In this document: piece after piece, positions 36,169 to 44,248 of the stretch
Numbering within the stretch: position 1 is the first letter of the stretch
How the letters are laid out: each line of letters starts with the position of its first letter
NCBI GenBank assembly: GCA_002011165.2
Contig: MTMI02000010.1
Location: forward strand, 1-64,000
Source: Candidatus Mnemosynella biddleae
Lineage (GTDB): Archaea; Halobacteriota; Archaeoglobi; Mnemosynellales; Mnemosynellaceae
Direction: 5' to 3'
Length of the DNA: 64,000 nucleotides
Made by a program: the position numbers and the translations under genes
Notes under the pieces: generated by a model
What the model was told of the DNA's origin: nothing
What the model saw: the letters and a program-made list of their open reading frames with translations, nothing else
Database searches by the model: none

Positions 36169-36709
36169 ATTTCACACCTCTCTGAAGCGCCATCTCGCAG
36201 ACTCCGCTGAAGGAACACGAGAGGCATCTCCTCTCGCTCTCGTGATTCCTCTCAATCTCACCGCTCCTCAGAACTCTCCTCATCTCACTAACGGTGGAGA
36301 GAAGCTCCTTCTTCAGCTCCTCGGTGTACTCGATCCTGTGCTGGGCTCCGTTCGAGTACACCAGAATTCCGCAGGGAACTCTCGTGCCATAGCTCTCCTC
36401 GACGAGAAGGCAGTAGGCAGCAAGCTGAAGGACGTGGCCGCGATGGGGTTCATCTGCATTTCCGCTCTTCACCTCCACGGGGATGAGCTCCCCTCTCTCA
36501 TTCCTCACGATGTAATCGGGTCTTCCCGCAATCAGATAGCGCTCCGAGAAGAGGGGCCTTGCGGGCTTATCGAGATCCGAATAGGTGATCTCCCCCTCAG
36601 GAATTCCGTATTCTCTCCTCACCCTTTCAACCGATTTCGATGTTCTCCTTGAGACGAGGAAGAGGAAAAGAGCGAGGAAAAGCAGTGACGCGATGATGAG
36701 CTCGATCAT
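36161..36709 (-). CDS. Cas4/RecB-like nuclease half with N-terminal membrane helix
   Basis: The 182-residue protein begins with a membrane helix (IELIIASLLFLALFLFLV) and then carries the RecB/Cas4 nuclease core: AGRPDYIV (Asp), LIPVEVKSG (ExK) and LQLAAY (QxxxY). It ends with three cysteines, CLSCSFSGVC, that would hold a [4Fe-4S] cluster with a fourth Cys supplied elsewhere. The missing first Cys and the motif His are found in the preceding gene, whose stop overlaps this ATG (ATGA). It probably works as a two-chain, membrane-tethered nuclease. Confidence 0.75.
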   Translation of the reverse strand: MIELIIASLLFLALFLFLVSRRTSKSVERVRREYGIPEGEITYSDLDKPARPLFSERYLIAGRPDYIVRNERGELIPVEVKSGNADEPHRGHVLQLAAYCLLVEESYGTRVPCGILVYSNGAQHRIEYTEELKKELLSTVSEMRRVLRSGEIERNHESERRCLSCSFSGVCEMALQRGVKFE

Positions 36710-36978
36710 AGCCACCACACCAGGAACAGCAGGAAGAGGGCTGCGAGGACGAGAATGAGGACGATCCTCGTCAGAGCTGCGGAGATCTCCTCTCCCTTCT
36801 GCACGTACTCCACCATTCTTCCAACTTCCCGGTGTTTTTGCGCTCCTTCATCAAGCTTCGGGGACTCCGGAGAGCACCCGCACCTCTGGAGGTACCACGC
36901 AACAGGGCAGAAGGAGTACTGAGCTATTTCCGATGCGCTGATGACGTATCTGCGATTCGGCTTTTCGCCCTCCCTCAC
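36706..36978 (-). CDS. N-terminal half of a split Cas4-like nuclease with C-terminal membrane helix
   Basis: The 90-residue protein has ISASEIAQYSFCPVAWYLQ (the first Fe-S Cys of Cas4-like proteins) and EGAQKHREVGR (the motif His) in its first 55 residues. It ends in a membrane helix, LTRIVLILVLAALFLLFLVW. It lacks the Asp, ExK and QxxxY motifs, which are in the next gene. The GTG start is inferred from the position of the conserved segment. Confidence 0.7.
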   Translation of the reverse strand: MREGEKPNRRYVISASEIAQYSFCPVAWYLQRCGCSPESPKLDEGAQKHREVGRMVEYVQKGEEISAALTRIVLILVLAALFLLFLVWWL

Positions 36979-37130
36979 AATTCAGATTCTCTGCGGAAAA
37001 GCATATTAAAGTTCGCTCAGATGGGCGAAAGTGTTCTCAGCTCTTTCGCAAAAGTAAAGGGATGAGACAATAGACGCACTCGGGTTTTCCGGCCATGATT
37101 TGAAAGAAGTGTTATCGGACCAAAAAATGA

Positions 37131-37260
37131 GGTTTAAGTTGAGAAGGCGTTTTAAGGTGGCCCCTGCCTACTCCATCCCACCCCGCTTACGCGGGGCTCA
37201 TTGTTTCGGCAGGAGGGGGACAGCAGAGCTGTCCGACCTTACCCACCTTACACAACCATG
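37131..37260 (+). ncRNA. Candidate structured RNA
   Basis: Between 37154 and 37249 the strand folds into a three-way junction: outer stem AAGGTGG (37154-37160) with CCACCTT (37243-37249); one arm CCTGCC (37163-37168) with GGCAGG (37208-37213), enclosing hairpin CCCCGC-TTAC-GCGGGG; and a second arm GGACAGC-AGA-GCTGTCC (37218-37234). A weak TATA-like TTTAAG lies about 25 bases upstream. No coding sequence covers it. The large internal loop could be an H/ACA-type pocket, but no known RNA family is recognised. Confidence 0.5.
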
Positions 37261-37408
37261 TGACCAACCCTACATAATCATACCGATCAGGGTTCTGGGA
37301 AAAATAGGAGATGTCCGAAGCAGAATTCCGCTAACAATACTTTCACTTCACTCTCGACTCATTTTTTAAGTTTTAACCGGCTGTGTGCGATAAAAGTGTT
37401 CCCGAAAC

Positions 37409-37675
37409 TCACCCGTAGATATTTTCTCTCTTTCCGATTTTCAAAATCTTAATCGTCTTCTCCTCTTTCTCATACTCAAATATTATTCTGTAACCTCCAA
37501 CTCTCATCCTGTAAATCCCTTCGTAGCCTCTGAGCTTTTTAACGTCAAGATGTATCAGAGGGAAAAAAGCCAGTTTGGAGATTCTATCTTTTATCAGCTT
37601 TCTTTCATCTTCTCCCAGATCCTCGAGTTCTTTCAGCGCTTTTCTGGAGATTAATATTCTGTTCTCATAACTCAT
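37409..37675 (-). CDS. RelE/ParE-family toxin
   Basis: The 88-residue protein has the RelE-like pattern: RKALKELEDLGEDERKLIKDR, then KKLRGYEGIYRMRVGGYRIIF, which carries the basic active-site surface. The fold is an mRNA interferase or gyrase inhibitor. It overlaps the putative antitoxin gene by 11 bases. Confidence 0.85.
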   Translation of the reverse strand: MSYENRILISRKALKELEDLGEDERKLIKDRISKLAFFPLIHLDVKKLRGYEGIYRMRVGGYRIIFEYEKEEKTIKILKIGKRENIYG

Positions 37676-37871
37676 TTTCGGCTACATCCCAGTCCAGAAA
37701 TTCGTCCTCTCTTCTCTCCTCGACAGCTCTCTTCTCCCAGTCCTCAGCCTCCTCCTCCTGAATTAACTCGAGATTGACCTCGATCAGTGACTTTAGATAA
37801 TTCTCGATGTTCTCGATCTTTTTACTCAGTTTTTCCAAAGCCGCGTCCATGATTGTAAGTTTGATCCTCAT
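37665..37871 (-). CDS. Putative antitoxin of the RelE-like toxin
   Basis: The 68-residue acidic, helical protein (LEKLSKKIENIENYLKSL then EEEAEDWEKRAVEERRED) sits just upstream of the RelE-like gene and overlaps it. It has no clear DNA-binding head. The assignment rests on size, charge and gene order. An ATG seven codons downstream (37850) is an alternative start. Confidence 0.65.
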   Translation of the reverse strand: MRIKLTIMDAALEKLSKKIENIENYLKSLIEVNLELIQEEEAEDWEKRAVEERREDEFLDWDVAENEL

Positions 37872-38091
37872 CTAATTAAGATTATGGTTTCCCGACGGCG
37901 ACTTTGAACCTGAGAGCACGGTGTGAGAATACTTTCGCCCCGCTCTCGGCTCACCTTTTTAAGGGAGTTGATCCAAGTTTTTATGTGCCTATCCATCCCC
38001 TCTTTTTCCGCCCCCCACATCTTCTGGTGTTCTCCATCACTCGGTAATCCTGCTCAAGTTTCCAGCTCTATTTTCTAAGAAAGAGCTCTTC

Positions 38092-39489
38092 TCACTCAAT
38101 CTTCTCAAACTCTACTCTCGGAAAACCCTCAGAGAGATCAAGAGTCATCGCATAATATTGAGTCTTCGGCTTCATCCCTCTGATCACTGGAACTCCGCAG
38201 AAATTCTTCATTTTTATGTGTACATCACTTAGATTGGATAACTCTTCCGTAAACGGAAAGCCAGGCTTGGTAACTCGAATGAGGAGACCCTTAGTGTCCT
38301 GAACAAAAACATTCCCTTCCTCAAAAACTCTTATGACCTCATCCCCATATCTTGAATAGACCGAGTCCACCCCAGTAATGTGAAGATCCTCGTAACTTCC
38401 TCCTCTCTCCCTATCAACGATCTCATAAGTTCTCTCAGCCTCTTCTATAGCCTCCTCTCTTCTCAACCTCTCTCTGCCCCATCCTCTCTCGATGAAGATA
38501 AAATTCTTCAACTCTGTCCCTGTTACAAAAAGAGCTATCCTTCTCACTATATCCTCCCTGTTGGTACCGAGAGTCGGAATATTATAAACTTTCCTCATAT
38601 TCCTCAAGAAATTCAGTGAAAATAACTCCAAGAACGGGTAGTACATTTCCCTTGTGACGTCCTTTTCAATTTCAAACAGAATGGTGCTTCCTTTCCTGAG
38701 ACCTCCTCCAAATATCTCATCCAGAGATCTTGATCCGGATGAAAAATGCTCCTCATCTGGATCCTCAAGAGGTTCGAAGAGTCTGGGCTCTTTCGGAGGT
38801 TCGTACGAGAACGGTTTGAATACACTGAATTTCCCATCCTTCAGAGTGAACAGATACTCGGGTTGGGATATCTGGATTCCCCTGAGCTTGTGAATGATGA
38901 TTCTCCTCAAAACCCCTTCATCTATAATCTCCCTCCTTAACTCGACGACTCCGTCAACGAAGTAATCTGCTCTCCCTCTCTCACTTCTTTCGACTACAAG
39001 GACAAGCTTGAAGTCAAACTCATCACTCATCTCAAGAAGGTCCTTTAGAATGTCTCTCTCGACATACTCTTCAATGGCTTCGAGAGAGTCAATAATAACA
39101 AGGGAGTTACTCTTATTTCTAAGGAGGAATACAAGCTCCTGGAGAAAGCTGGGTTTATCTTCATATTTCATCCAGAGAATCCTAGAGGATTTCTCATCTC
39201 TCAAGTCTGAAGCAAGTTTACGAATTCTTGCATCAATTATAATTGAACTCCCGTGAACATCAATGACGTCCTTCTCATCAAAGATCTCTCTCAGAAATGG
39301 ATAAGTCTCAAAGAGATTCTTGGCTGAGATCCTAGTTGAGATGTAAAAAGAGTTCCTCAGCTCCTCCGCAATTCTCAGTGCTAGAAGGGTCTTCCCACTC
39401 CCGGGCTCACCCCTTATAAGAAGGGATGCTCTGGGTCTTTTCAGAAATTCGGCGATAGAAGGACAACACCACAAATTTGGGCTACTCAA
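38092..39489 (-). CDS. KaiC/GvpD-like ATPase, paralogue A
   Basis: About 465 residues form two RecA-like halves. The first has an intact Walker A, GEPGSGKTLLAL, and the Walker B strand LVIIDSLEAI. In the second the P-loop position reads STILFEIEKDVTREMYY, so the glycines, Lys and Thr are lost and the half is probably structural. The C-terminus VPVIRGMKPKTQYYAM matches the paralogue at 44.2-45.6 kb almost exactly. I choose the TTG 39489, which follows GGAGGGGG; a TTG at 39525 is the alternative. The biological role is unknown. Confidence 0.7.
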   Translation of the reverse strand: MSSPNLWCCPSIAEFLKRPRASLLIRGEPGSGKTLLALRIAEELRNSFYISTRISAKNLFETYPFLREIFDEKDVIDVHGSSIIIDARIRKLASDLRDEKSSRILWMKYEDKPSFLQELVFLLRNKSNSLVIIDSLEAIEEYVERDILKDLLEMSDEFDFKLVLVVERSERGRADYFVDGVVELRREIIDEGVLRRIIIHKLRGIQISQPEYLFTLKDGKFSVFKPFSYEPPKEPRLFEPLEDPDEEHFSSGSRSLDEIFGGGLRKGSTILFEIEKDVTREMYYPFLELFSLNFLRNMRKVYNIPTLGTNREDIVRRIALFVTGTELKNFIFIERGWGRERLRREEAIEEAERTYEIVDRERGGSYEDLHITGVDSVYSRYGDEVIRVFEEGNVFVQDTKGLLIRVTKPGFPFTEELSNLSDVHIKMKNFCGVPVIRGMKPKTQYYAMTLDLSEGFPRVEFEKIE

Positions 39490-39538
39490 TCTCACCCCCT
39501 CCCCCAAGTTTTTCGCATAAATCAAATCCCAAAATAAA

Positions 39539-39796
39539 TTATTGATCCTTCATTATTAAAAAAGTTGAACCAGAGTTATCAATATAGAGTAGAGATTGAC
39601 ACTCTCCACGACTGAAGTCGGGAGATTCTGGGTTTGTCAGCTTATGCTTCATCCTACCCAGTTCGGGCTGTGTCAAAGCAGCCCCTGCCATGGACATATA
39701 GCCAAAGGCTCGTTTCAAAATGTTTAAAGTCCCGTTATAATCTGCGTTTAATTCAACTCCGCATTTTGGACAAACAAATCTCCCGTTGTGTCTCAA
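39539..39796 (-). pseudogene. TnpB (IS605-type) C-terminal remnant with right-end hairpin
   Basis: The frame keeps the last part of the TnpB zinc ribbon (FVCPKCGVELNADYNGTLNIL) and the typical C-terminus NPESPDFSRGE, then runs into flanking DNA. The segment at 39602-39625 forms the hairpin of the IS right end (CGAC-TGAA-GTCG with CTCC/GGAG flanks). The rest of tnpB and tnpA are absent. It belongs to a different subgroup from the remnant at 16.9 kb. Confidence 0.8.
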
Positions 39797-40142
39797 ACCT
39801 TGGAATCAGATATACTTTGTTTCTTGAGTGTTGATAGCTGTTCACCTATCAACCTTGTGCTGTTGACATATTTAAACTTATCAACAACCCACCCACCTCT
39901 CCTAATTCATCCCATGGTTCAAACCATAAGCTTTCTTAGCGACATTCTGTAAAATTGCACAATCCTTCAAATTCTCAAACTTAAGAGGTTTTTACGGCTT
40001 AAGATGGATCGATGAGGGATATCTTAGCTGCTTAACAAAAACGAGTTCTTGCCGGCTCAGGGGATCAAACGGCAATGGTCGAGAGAACTCACACCCCCTT
40101 CTTTTTTCAGTTTTATATAGCCTCTCCTCGGAAATTCTCCTG
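39797..40142. promoter_or_regulatory. Gap with leaderless promoter of the HerA-like gene
   Basis: Most of the 346 bases hold nothing I can identify, apart from a short TTGCCG/CGGCAA hairpin near 40050. At the right end TTTATATAG (40112-40119) lies about 27 bases before the ATG 40143, the spacing expected for a leaderless archaeal transcript. The downstream plus-strand block probably starts here. Confidence 0.55.
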
Positions 40143-41393
40143 ATGGACGCCCTTCTCCTGAAACTGAAGCACCGAGAGCTCGGATCAGACCCTCCGAGAT
40201 ATCAGCCAAGAGATCCACCGAGATACGAGTTGCTCGAAAAGAAGAGGGTCATCAGAGTAGGGAGAAAGATCCGCGGAGGAGAGGGAGCAGTTGAAATAGG
40301 GTACATCAGCTCGCCGTTCAAGCCCTACATCAGAAAGCTCTACCTCAACCCGGAGAGGAGGTCTCTCGGAGAGGGGAAGGTGACTCTCGTGGTTGCACCG
40401 AAGGGAGTCGGGAAGACGAACCTCACGAGGCTCTACACTCAGGCGTTCTACAGAACAACTAGGAAGATGCCAATAGTGGTCTTCCAAGAGAAGCGTGGTG
40501 ATCTGGATTTCACGAGAAAGGAGGATCCGGAGAAGCTGATGAGCATGGGAATAGAGCCGATAAAGCTTCCCGAGGACTGCCAGAAGTTCCTGATTCCAGG
40601 AGAGAACTACAGGATTCCTCTCGCTGAAATCGAGTACTCTGAGCTCATGGAGTACATAGGGAAGAGGATTGGATCCTCACAGGGAGACAGGATCATTCAG
40701 AGGGTCTGGTACGACAGGAAAGGGAGGAACAGACATAGAACTCTGGAGGAGCTCGCCGAAGCCTGTGAGGAAGTCATCGAAACAATGGAGGAGAGGGAGG
40801 ATGCCAACATTTCAATCGTTAGAACCTCGATCAACAGATTCCTCGACCTCATAGAACTCGACAGGCTGATTGAAAGCTCCAGAGAGCTTAGCTTCAGGGA
40901 GATCATAGATGAGGAGAAGATCAACATCGTGGACCTCAGCAGGATAGGAGACGACGAGGAGAGACGCTTTGTGGTCTCCGCAACTCTCAGGATGCTAGAG
41001 AGGAACTACCACGAGACTCCGTGCTTCGTCGCTCTCACGGAGGCTCACGTCTACGCTCCTGTAGCTGGCAATCCTGCTTCAGCAAAGGTGATCAACAGGA
41101 TAGTCACGGTTCTTGCCCGCAGCTACGGCTGGAATGTCTTTCTCGAAACACAGTCTCCTCAGAACCTCAATCCGAGGGTCGTTGAGAACGTCGATGAGGT
41201 CTTCATTTTCGGCTTTACGTCGAAGAAGAAAAGGGAGGCTCTCATCAGATCGCTTCAGATGAAGCTTGAGGACGTTGCAGATCTCTTTTACTACGTCTGT
41301 AAGGACATCGGGAAGGGAGAAGGGCTCTACGCAACGATAAACGATCAGAGCACCCCGTACTTCGTTGTTACGTATCTCAGCCCCGTGGGCTGA
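40143..41393 (+). CDS. HerA/FtsK-superfamily ATPase of the tRNA-Phe element
   Basis: The 416-residue protein has Walker A VVAPKGVGKTNLTRL near residue 83 and a late acidic strand CFVALTEAHVYAP near residue 300, resembling the EEAH Walker B-like segment of HerA/VirB4-type translocases. IVDLSRIGDDEERRFV before it also fits. It begins a plus-strand block of unrecognised genes. Roles as a DNA packaging or transfer motor are the usual ones for such genes in archaeal elements, but neither conjugation nor capsid genes are recognised nearby. Confidence 0.7.
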   Translation: MDALLLKLKHRELGSDPPRYQPRDPPRYELLEKKRVIRVGRKIRGGEGAVEIGYISSPFKPYIRKLYLNPERRSLGEGKVTLVVAPKGVGKTNLTRLYTQAFYRTTRKMPIVVFQEKRGDLDFTRKEDPEKLMSMGIEPIKLPEDCQKFLIPGENYRIPLAEIEYSELMEYIGKRIGSSQGDRIIQRVWYDRKGRNRHRTLEELAEACEEVIETMEEREDANISIVRTSINRFLDLIELDRLIESSRELSFREIIDEEKINIVDLSRIGDDEERRFVVSATLRMLERNYHETPCFVALTEAHVYAPVAGNPASAKVINRIVTVLARSYGWNVFLETQSPQNLNPRVVENVDEVFIFGFTSKKKREALIRSLQMKLEDVADLFYYVCKDIGKGEGLYATINDQSTPYFVVTYLSPVG

Positions 41394-41426
41394 TTTTGGG
41401 TGAGACCGGTAAAGGAGGTGTGAGAC

Positions 41427-41543
41427 TTGGTATTTGGAGAGAAGAAGGTTAAAAGAATAAGAGAACTTCTCGAGAAAGGTGCGAGTTTACGCGGGAAAGA
41501 GCGGGTTTGCAAGTGGAAGATAAAGCACAACAAAGAGGTGTGA
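41427..41543 (+). CDS. Very small basic protein
   Basis: A 38-residue frame starts at TTG after AGGAGGTGTGAGA and is rich in Lys and Arg (KKVKRIRELLEKGASLRGK). The excellent ribosome site and the same TTG-plus-GAGGTGTGAGA signal used by the next gene support it as real. The function is unknown. Confidence 0.5.
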   Translation: MVFGEKKVKRIRELLEKGASLRGKERVCKWKIKHNKEV

Positions 41544-41546
41544 GAG

Positions 41547-41900
41547 TTGCCAAGGAAAAGAGGTAAGGGATGGCATGCAACGAAGAAAGAGGATCCCAGA
41601 AGAGGGGCCGTGGCTCTGAAGGGAGTTGAGGCGAGGAGATTGAAGAGGGTCAAACCAAAGAAGGAAAGGACCACAATCGTCCTGAAAAACAGAGCATCAT
41701 TCGAGGGTCATCTCTACAGGGTCTATGCTAGAGAGGGTTCCACCGTCAGAACGATTTTTCCGAGAGCAGAGAGACACCCGAAATTTGCAAGCGCTCCCTT
41801 CGGCAAGAAGTTCAGGGTGAGGTGGAAGGGGAAGGAGTATGAAGCCGTTAAAGAGGCGCGCTGGCAGGAAAACGGTGTGAGAGTTCCCTGTTTGGTCTGA
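41547..41900 (+). CDS. Small basic hypothetical protein
   Basis: The 117-residue protein, with TTG start after GAGGTGTGAGAG, is strongly basic and begins PRKRGKGWHATKK. The second half looks beta-rich (YRVYAREGSTVRTIFP). It could bind nucleic acid or be a virion or chromatin-like protein. I recognise no family. Confidence 0.55.
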   Translation: MPRKRGKGWHATKKEDPRRGAVALKGVEARRLKRVKPKKERTTIVLKNRASFEGHLYRVYAREGSTVRTIFPRAERHPKFASAPFGKKFRVRWKGKEYEAVKEARWQENGVRVPCLV

Positions 41901-41926
41901 TACGTTACAAAGGAGGCGGAGAAGAG

Positions 41927-43012
41927 ATGAGAAGATGGAATGCGGGAAAGAGAGGAAGAGGGTGGTGGGGAGAGAGCAGAAGACACAGCTTGGCTGCAAA
42001 GAAAGGATGGAGAAAGAGAGTCGCAAAAATGCCGAGAGTTCCGATGAAGACGATTGAAGCTGCTGAAGCCCTGAGACCGAAAAGAGCGAGAGTGGTGGAC
42101 AGGGCTAAAAGAGCTAAAGTGGTCCTAGATCCAGATGATCCGAGAGTGAACTTCTGGTTGAAGAGGCCTTACGAACTCGACGTTGAGGGCATAGATACTC
42201 CGGTGGTTGCGAAAGGGAGAGATCAACCTGAAAAAAATTTTGAAAAACAACGTGAGCTCTCGGTGAAGTTGAAGGAAAAAATCGTGGATCTGTTCTGGGA
42301 AGGAGGCAGAACCCGAAAGCACAATTGGAAGTTGAAACAAATAAAGATGGAGTTCTACGAAAAGCCGAAGCCTGCAACGGTCTTCAACTTGACGCTCGAA
42401 AACGACTTCGTCCTCGGTGGCGGCAGGTACATCCACGTGAGGGCGAATCCGGAGAGTTATGCAATTTTCGAGCTGAGAGATGCTAAGGGTAACGTCTTGG
42501 GAGCACTGGACTACAGGTGTAACAGCGGTGAAAAACTGTTAGAACTCCTCGAGAAGAAGGTTCTCGAGGGAGGATTCTTCCGCGATCTCATTGTGAAGCA
42601 GCATGCGTGGATGATCAAAGGAGAGCACAGGGATGAGGAGATCGAAAAGCTGAGAGAACAGCTCAAGGAGTGGGGGAGTAGAAGCGAGGAAAAGAGTGTG
42701 AAAGGATGGAGTGTACCACGAACGAAGTTTAACGAATGGAAGGGCTACTTCAGGAGATATTTCTTTGACTTGCACGGAGAACAACTGTTCTGGTATTCTA
42801 CTGCAAGACACCGCGAGTACATAGACCTGTACAATTGGAGTGATGAAGGAATTCTAATCAGGAAATCTGACATTGAGAAGTATGGATGGGACAGAATTGG
42901 GAAATTCCTCGAAGAGACGGCGAGAGAAGAGTACAAGCAATATACAGACTACCTCCTGAAATTCCTCAAAAAGGATACAGAGAGATTGTGGGGAAACATC
43001 ATACAGTGGTAA
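41927..43012 (+). CDS. Hypothetical protein with basic N-terminus
   Basis: The 361-residue protein starts after GGAGGCGGAGAAGAG and has a Trp/Arg-rich head (MRRWNAGKRGRGWWGESRRH). A mid-region at about 145-190 looks beta-stranded, and the C-terminus is aromatic-rich and helical. No catalytic motif is recognised. It ends at a TAA that is in the same frame as the peptidase gene that follows, with 28 open codons between them. Confidence 0.6.
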   Translation: MRRWNAGKRGRGWWGESRRHSLAAKKGWRKRVAKMPRVPMKTIEAAEALRPKRARVVDRAKRAKVVLDPDDPRVNFWLKRPYELDVEGIDTPVVAKGRDQPEKNFEKQRELSVKLKEKIVDLFWEGGRTRKHNWKLKQIKMEFYEKPKPATVFNLTLENDFVLGGGRYIHVRANPESYAIFELRDAKGNVLGALDYRCNSGEKLLELLEKKVLEGGFFRDLIVKQHAWMIKGEHRDEEIEKLREQLKEWGSRSEEKSVKGWSVPRTKFNEWKGYFRRYFFDLHGEQLFWYSTARHREYIDLYNWSDEGILIRKSDIEKYGWDRIGKFLEETAREEYKQYTDYLLKFLKKDTERLWGNIIQW

Positions 43013-43096
43013 ACAAATAGAAGGAGCTCTGCTGAAAGAGAGAACCTGAAGGGGAAGATAGAAAAGCTGATCTCCTCGATTTATCCTAAGGCGAAA

Positions 43097-44191
43097 GTGG
43101 AGACGATTGAGACCCCCTATGGATCCGCGAAAGCGTTCATGATCTCAATTGACGAGGATCTGAACATTTTCGACGGCATCGCGGTTACGAACAAGGCGAT
43201 TTACGAGAAGTACAGGATGAGGTCTCTCACCGGCTACAACATCAGGTGGGCGATCTATCCTGCGAGCGAGAGGCAGATCCTGATAAAAGACTTCAGGGCG
43301 AACAGGGAGATCAAAGCGTCACTCGATGATCTCGAAAAGATCCTGAAAGATCTCAGGTTCCTGGAATCGGGGTTTCGCAATCAGGCAGGATCCAGAGAGG
43401 TTTTTGAGCTTCCTTACATCAGAGATGCTGTGAAAAAGGCTGAAAAAGAGGGGTTGAGTGTCTCGCCTCTTCCGGGAAAGAGCGTGGAGTACAGAGGAGT
43501 TAAGGTCCCGCTGAGGTGGAAGATCGGGGAGCACGTCTACGAGTTCGTGGAGAGGGAGGCGAAGCCCAGAGGACGGAAAAAGCTCCTCTACGGTGATAAA
43601 AAGATCAGGGAGAAGTGGGTCGTCTCCAAGCATGACGGGAAGACAGTCTCAGGAAAGATAGGCGACGGAGAGATCATGCCTACGATTGACGTTGCGAACC
43701 TCATCCTCTTCGGGATCCATGCGGAGAAGAGGAGCAGAGTTAGAAAGAGCCTTGAAAAGCTGAAGACCGATGACTCCTGGAAGAGGATTGCGGAGAGATA
43801 CTACGGAGAGTACTCGAGAAAGCTCGGAATCAGAGGAATTCCGCTGAAGTTCAAAAGGGGATACACCAGATCTGGAGGCATCACGATCTTCGTGAAAGGA
43901 GAGCCCAGAGAAGTTAGAATTTCGGAGGACTTCTTCAGCAATTTCTTCGCGGTTGACGGGAGGAGGGCTGAGGAGGTCCTGAAGTTCACGATAGCCCATG
44001 AGCTCGCCCACATCCATCTGGAGCACGGGAAGAAGAAGTGGCCGAGATTCTTCATAGAGGAGGAGGCCGACAAGCTTGCTGAGAAGATAAGCGGGGTCTC
44101 GAAAGAGGAGAAAGAAAGACTCACCTTGGAGCTGGCGAAGAAAGTGAACGAGGTCGCGGGGGAGGAGGTGTTTGCTGCCATCGCCGAGTGA
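43097..44191 (+). CDS. Zinc metallopeptidase-like protein of the element (HELAH)
   Basis: The C-terminal 90 residues carry FTIAHELAHIHLEHG and a downstream acidic FFIEEEADKLAEKI, the zinc site and glutamate ligand of ImmA/IrrE-like or related minimal peptidases. The N-terminal 250 residues are unrecognised. ImmA-like peptidases cleave repressors to induce mobile elements, which fits the location. The GTG at 43097 lacks a clear ribosome site. The frame stays open upstream with plausible protein sequence but no ATG, GTG or TTG, so a CTG near 43046 may be used. Confidence 0.65.
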   Translation: METIETPYGSAKAFMISIDEDLNIFDGIAVTNKAIYEKYRMRSLTGYNIRWAIYPASERQILIKDFRANREIKASLDDLEKILKDLRFLESGFRNQAGSREVFELPYIRDAVKKAEKEGLSVSPLPGKSVEYRGVKVPLRWKIGEHVYEFVEREAKPRGRKKLLYGDKKIREKWVVSKHDGKTVSGKIGDGEIMPTIDVANLILFGIHAEKRSRVRKSLEKLKTDDSWKRIAERYYGEYSRKLGIRGIPLKFKRGYTRSGGITIFVKGEPREVRISEDFFSNFFAVDGRRAEEVLKFTIAHELAHIHLEHGKKKWPRFFIEEEADKLAEKISGVSKEEKERLTLELAKKVNEVAGEEVFAAIAE

Positions 44192-44248
44192 GGAGAACTC
44201 AGAGAAATTCTGAGAGAGTCTGCATCGTTTTTCCTCTCTTTTTTGTGT

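Noticed and set aside
34258-36652. Several plus-strand frames opposite the Hef-like and Cas4-like genes
   Set aside because: They are shadows of well-supported minus-strand genes with clear motifs.
40040-40070. Hairpin TTGCCG/CGGCAA as an attachment site of the tRNA-Phe element
   Set aside because: It does not match the tRNA-Phe 3' sequence.
40143-41393. HerA-NurA repair pair
   Set aside because: No NurA-like nuclease follows, and the neighbours are element-type genes.
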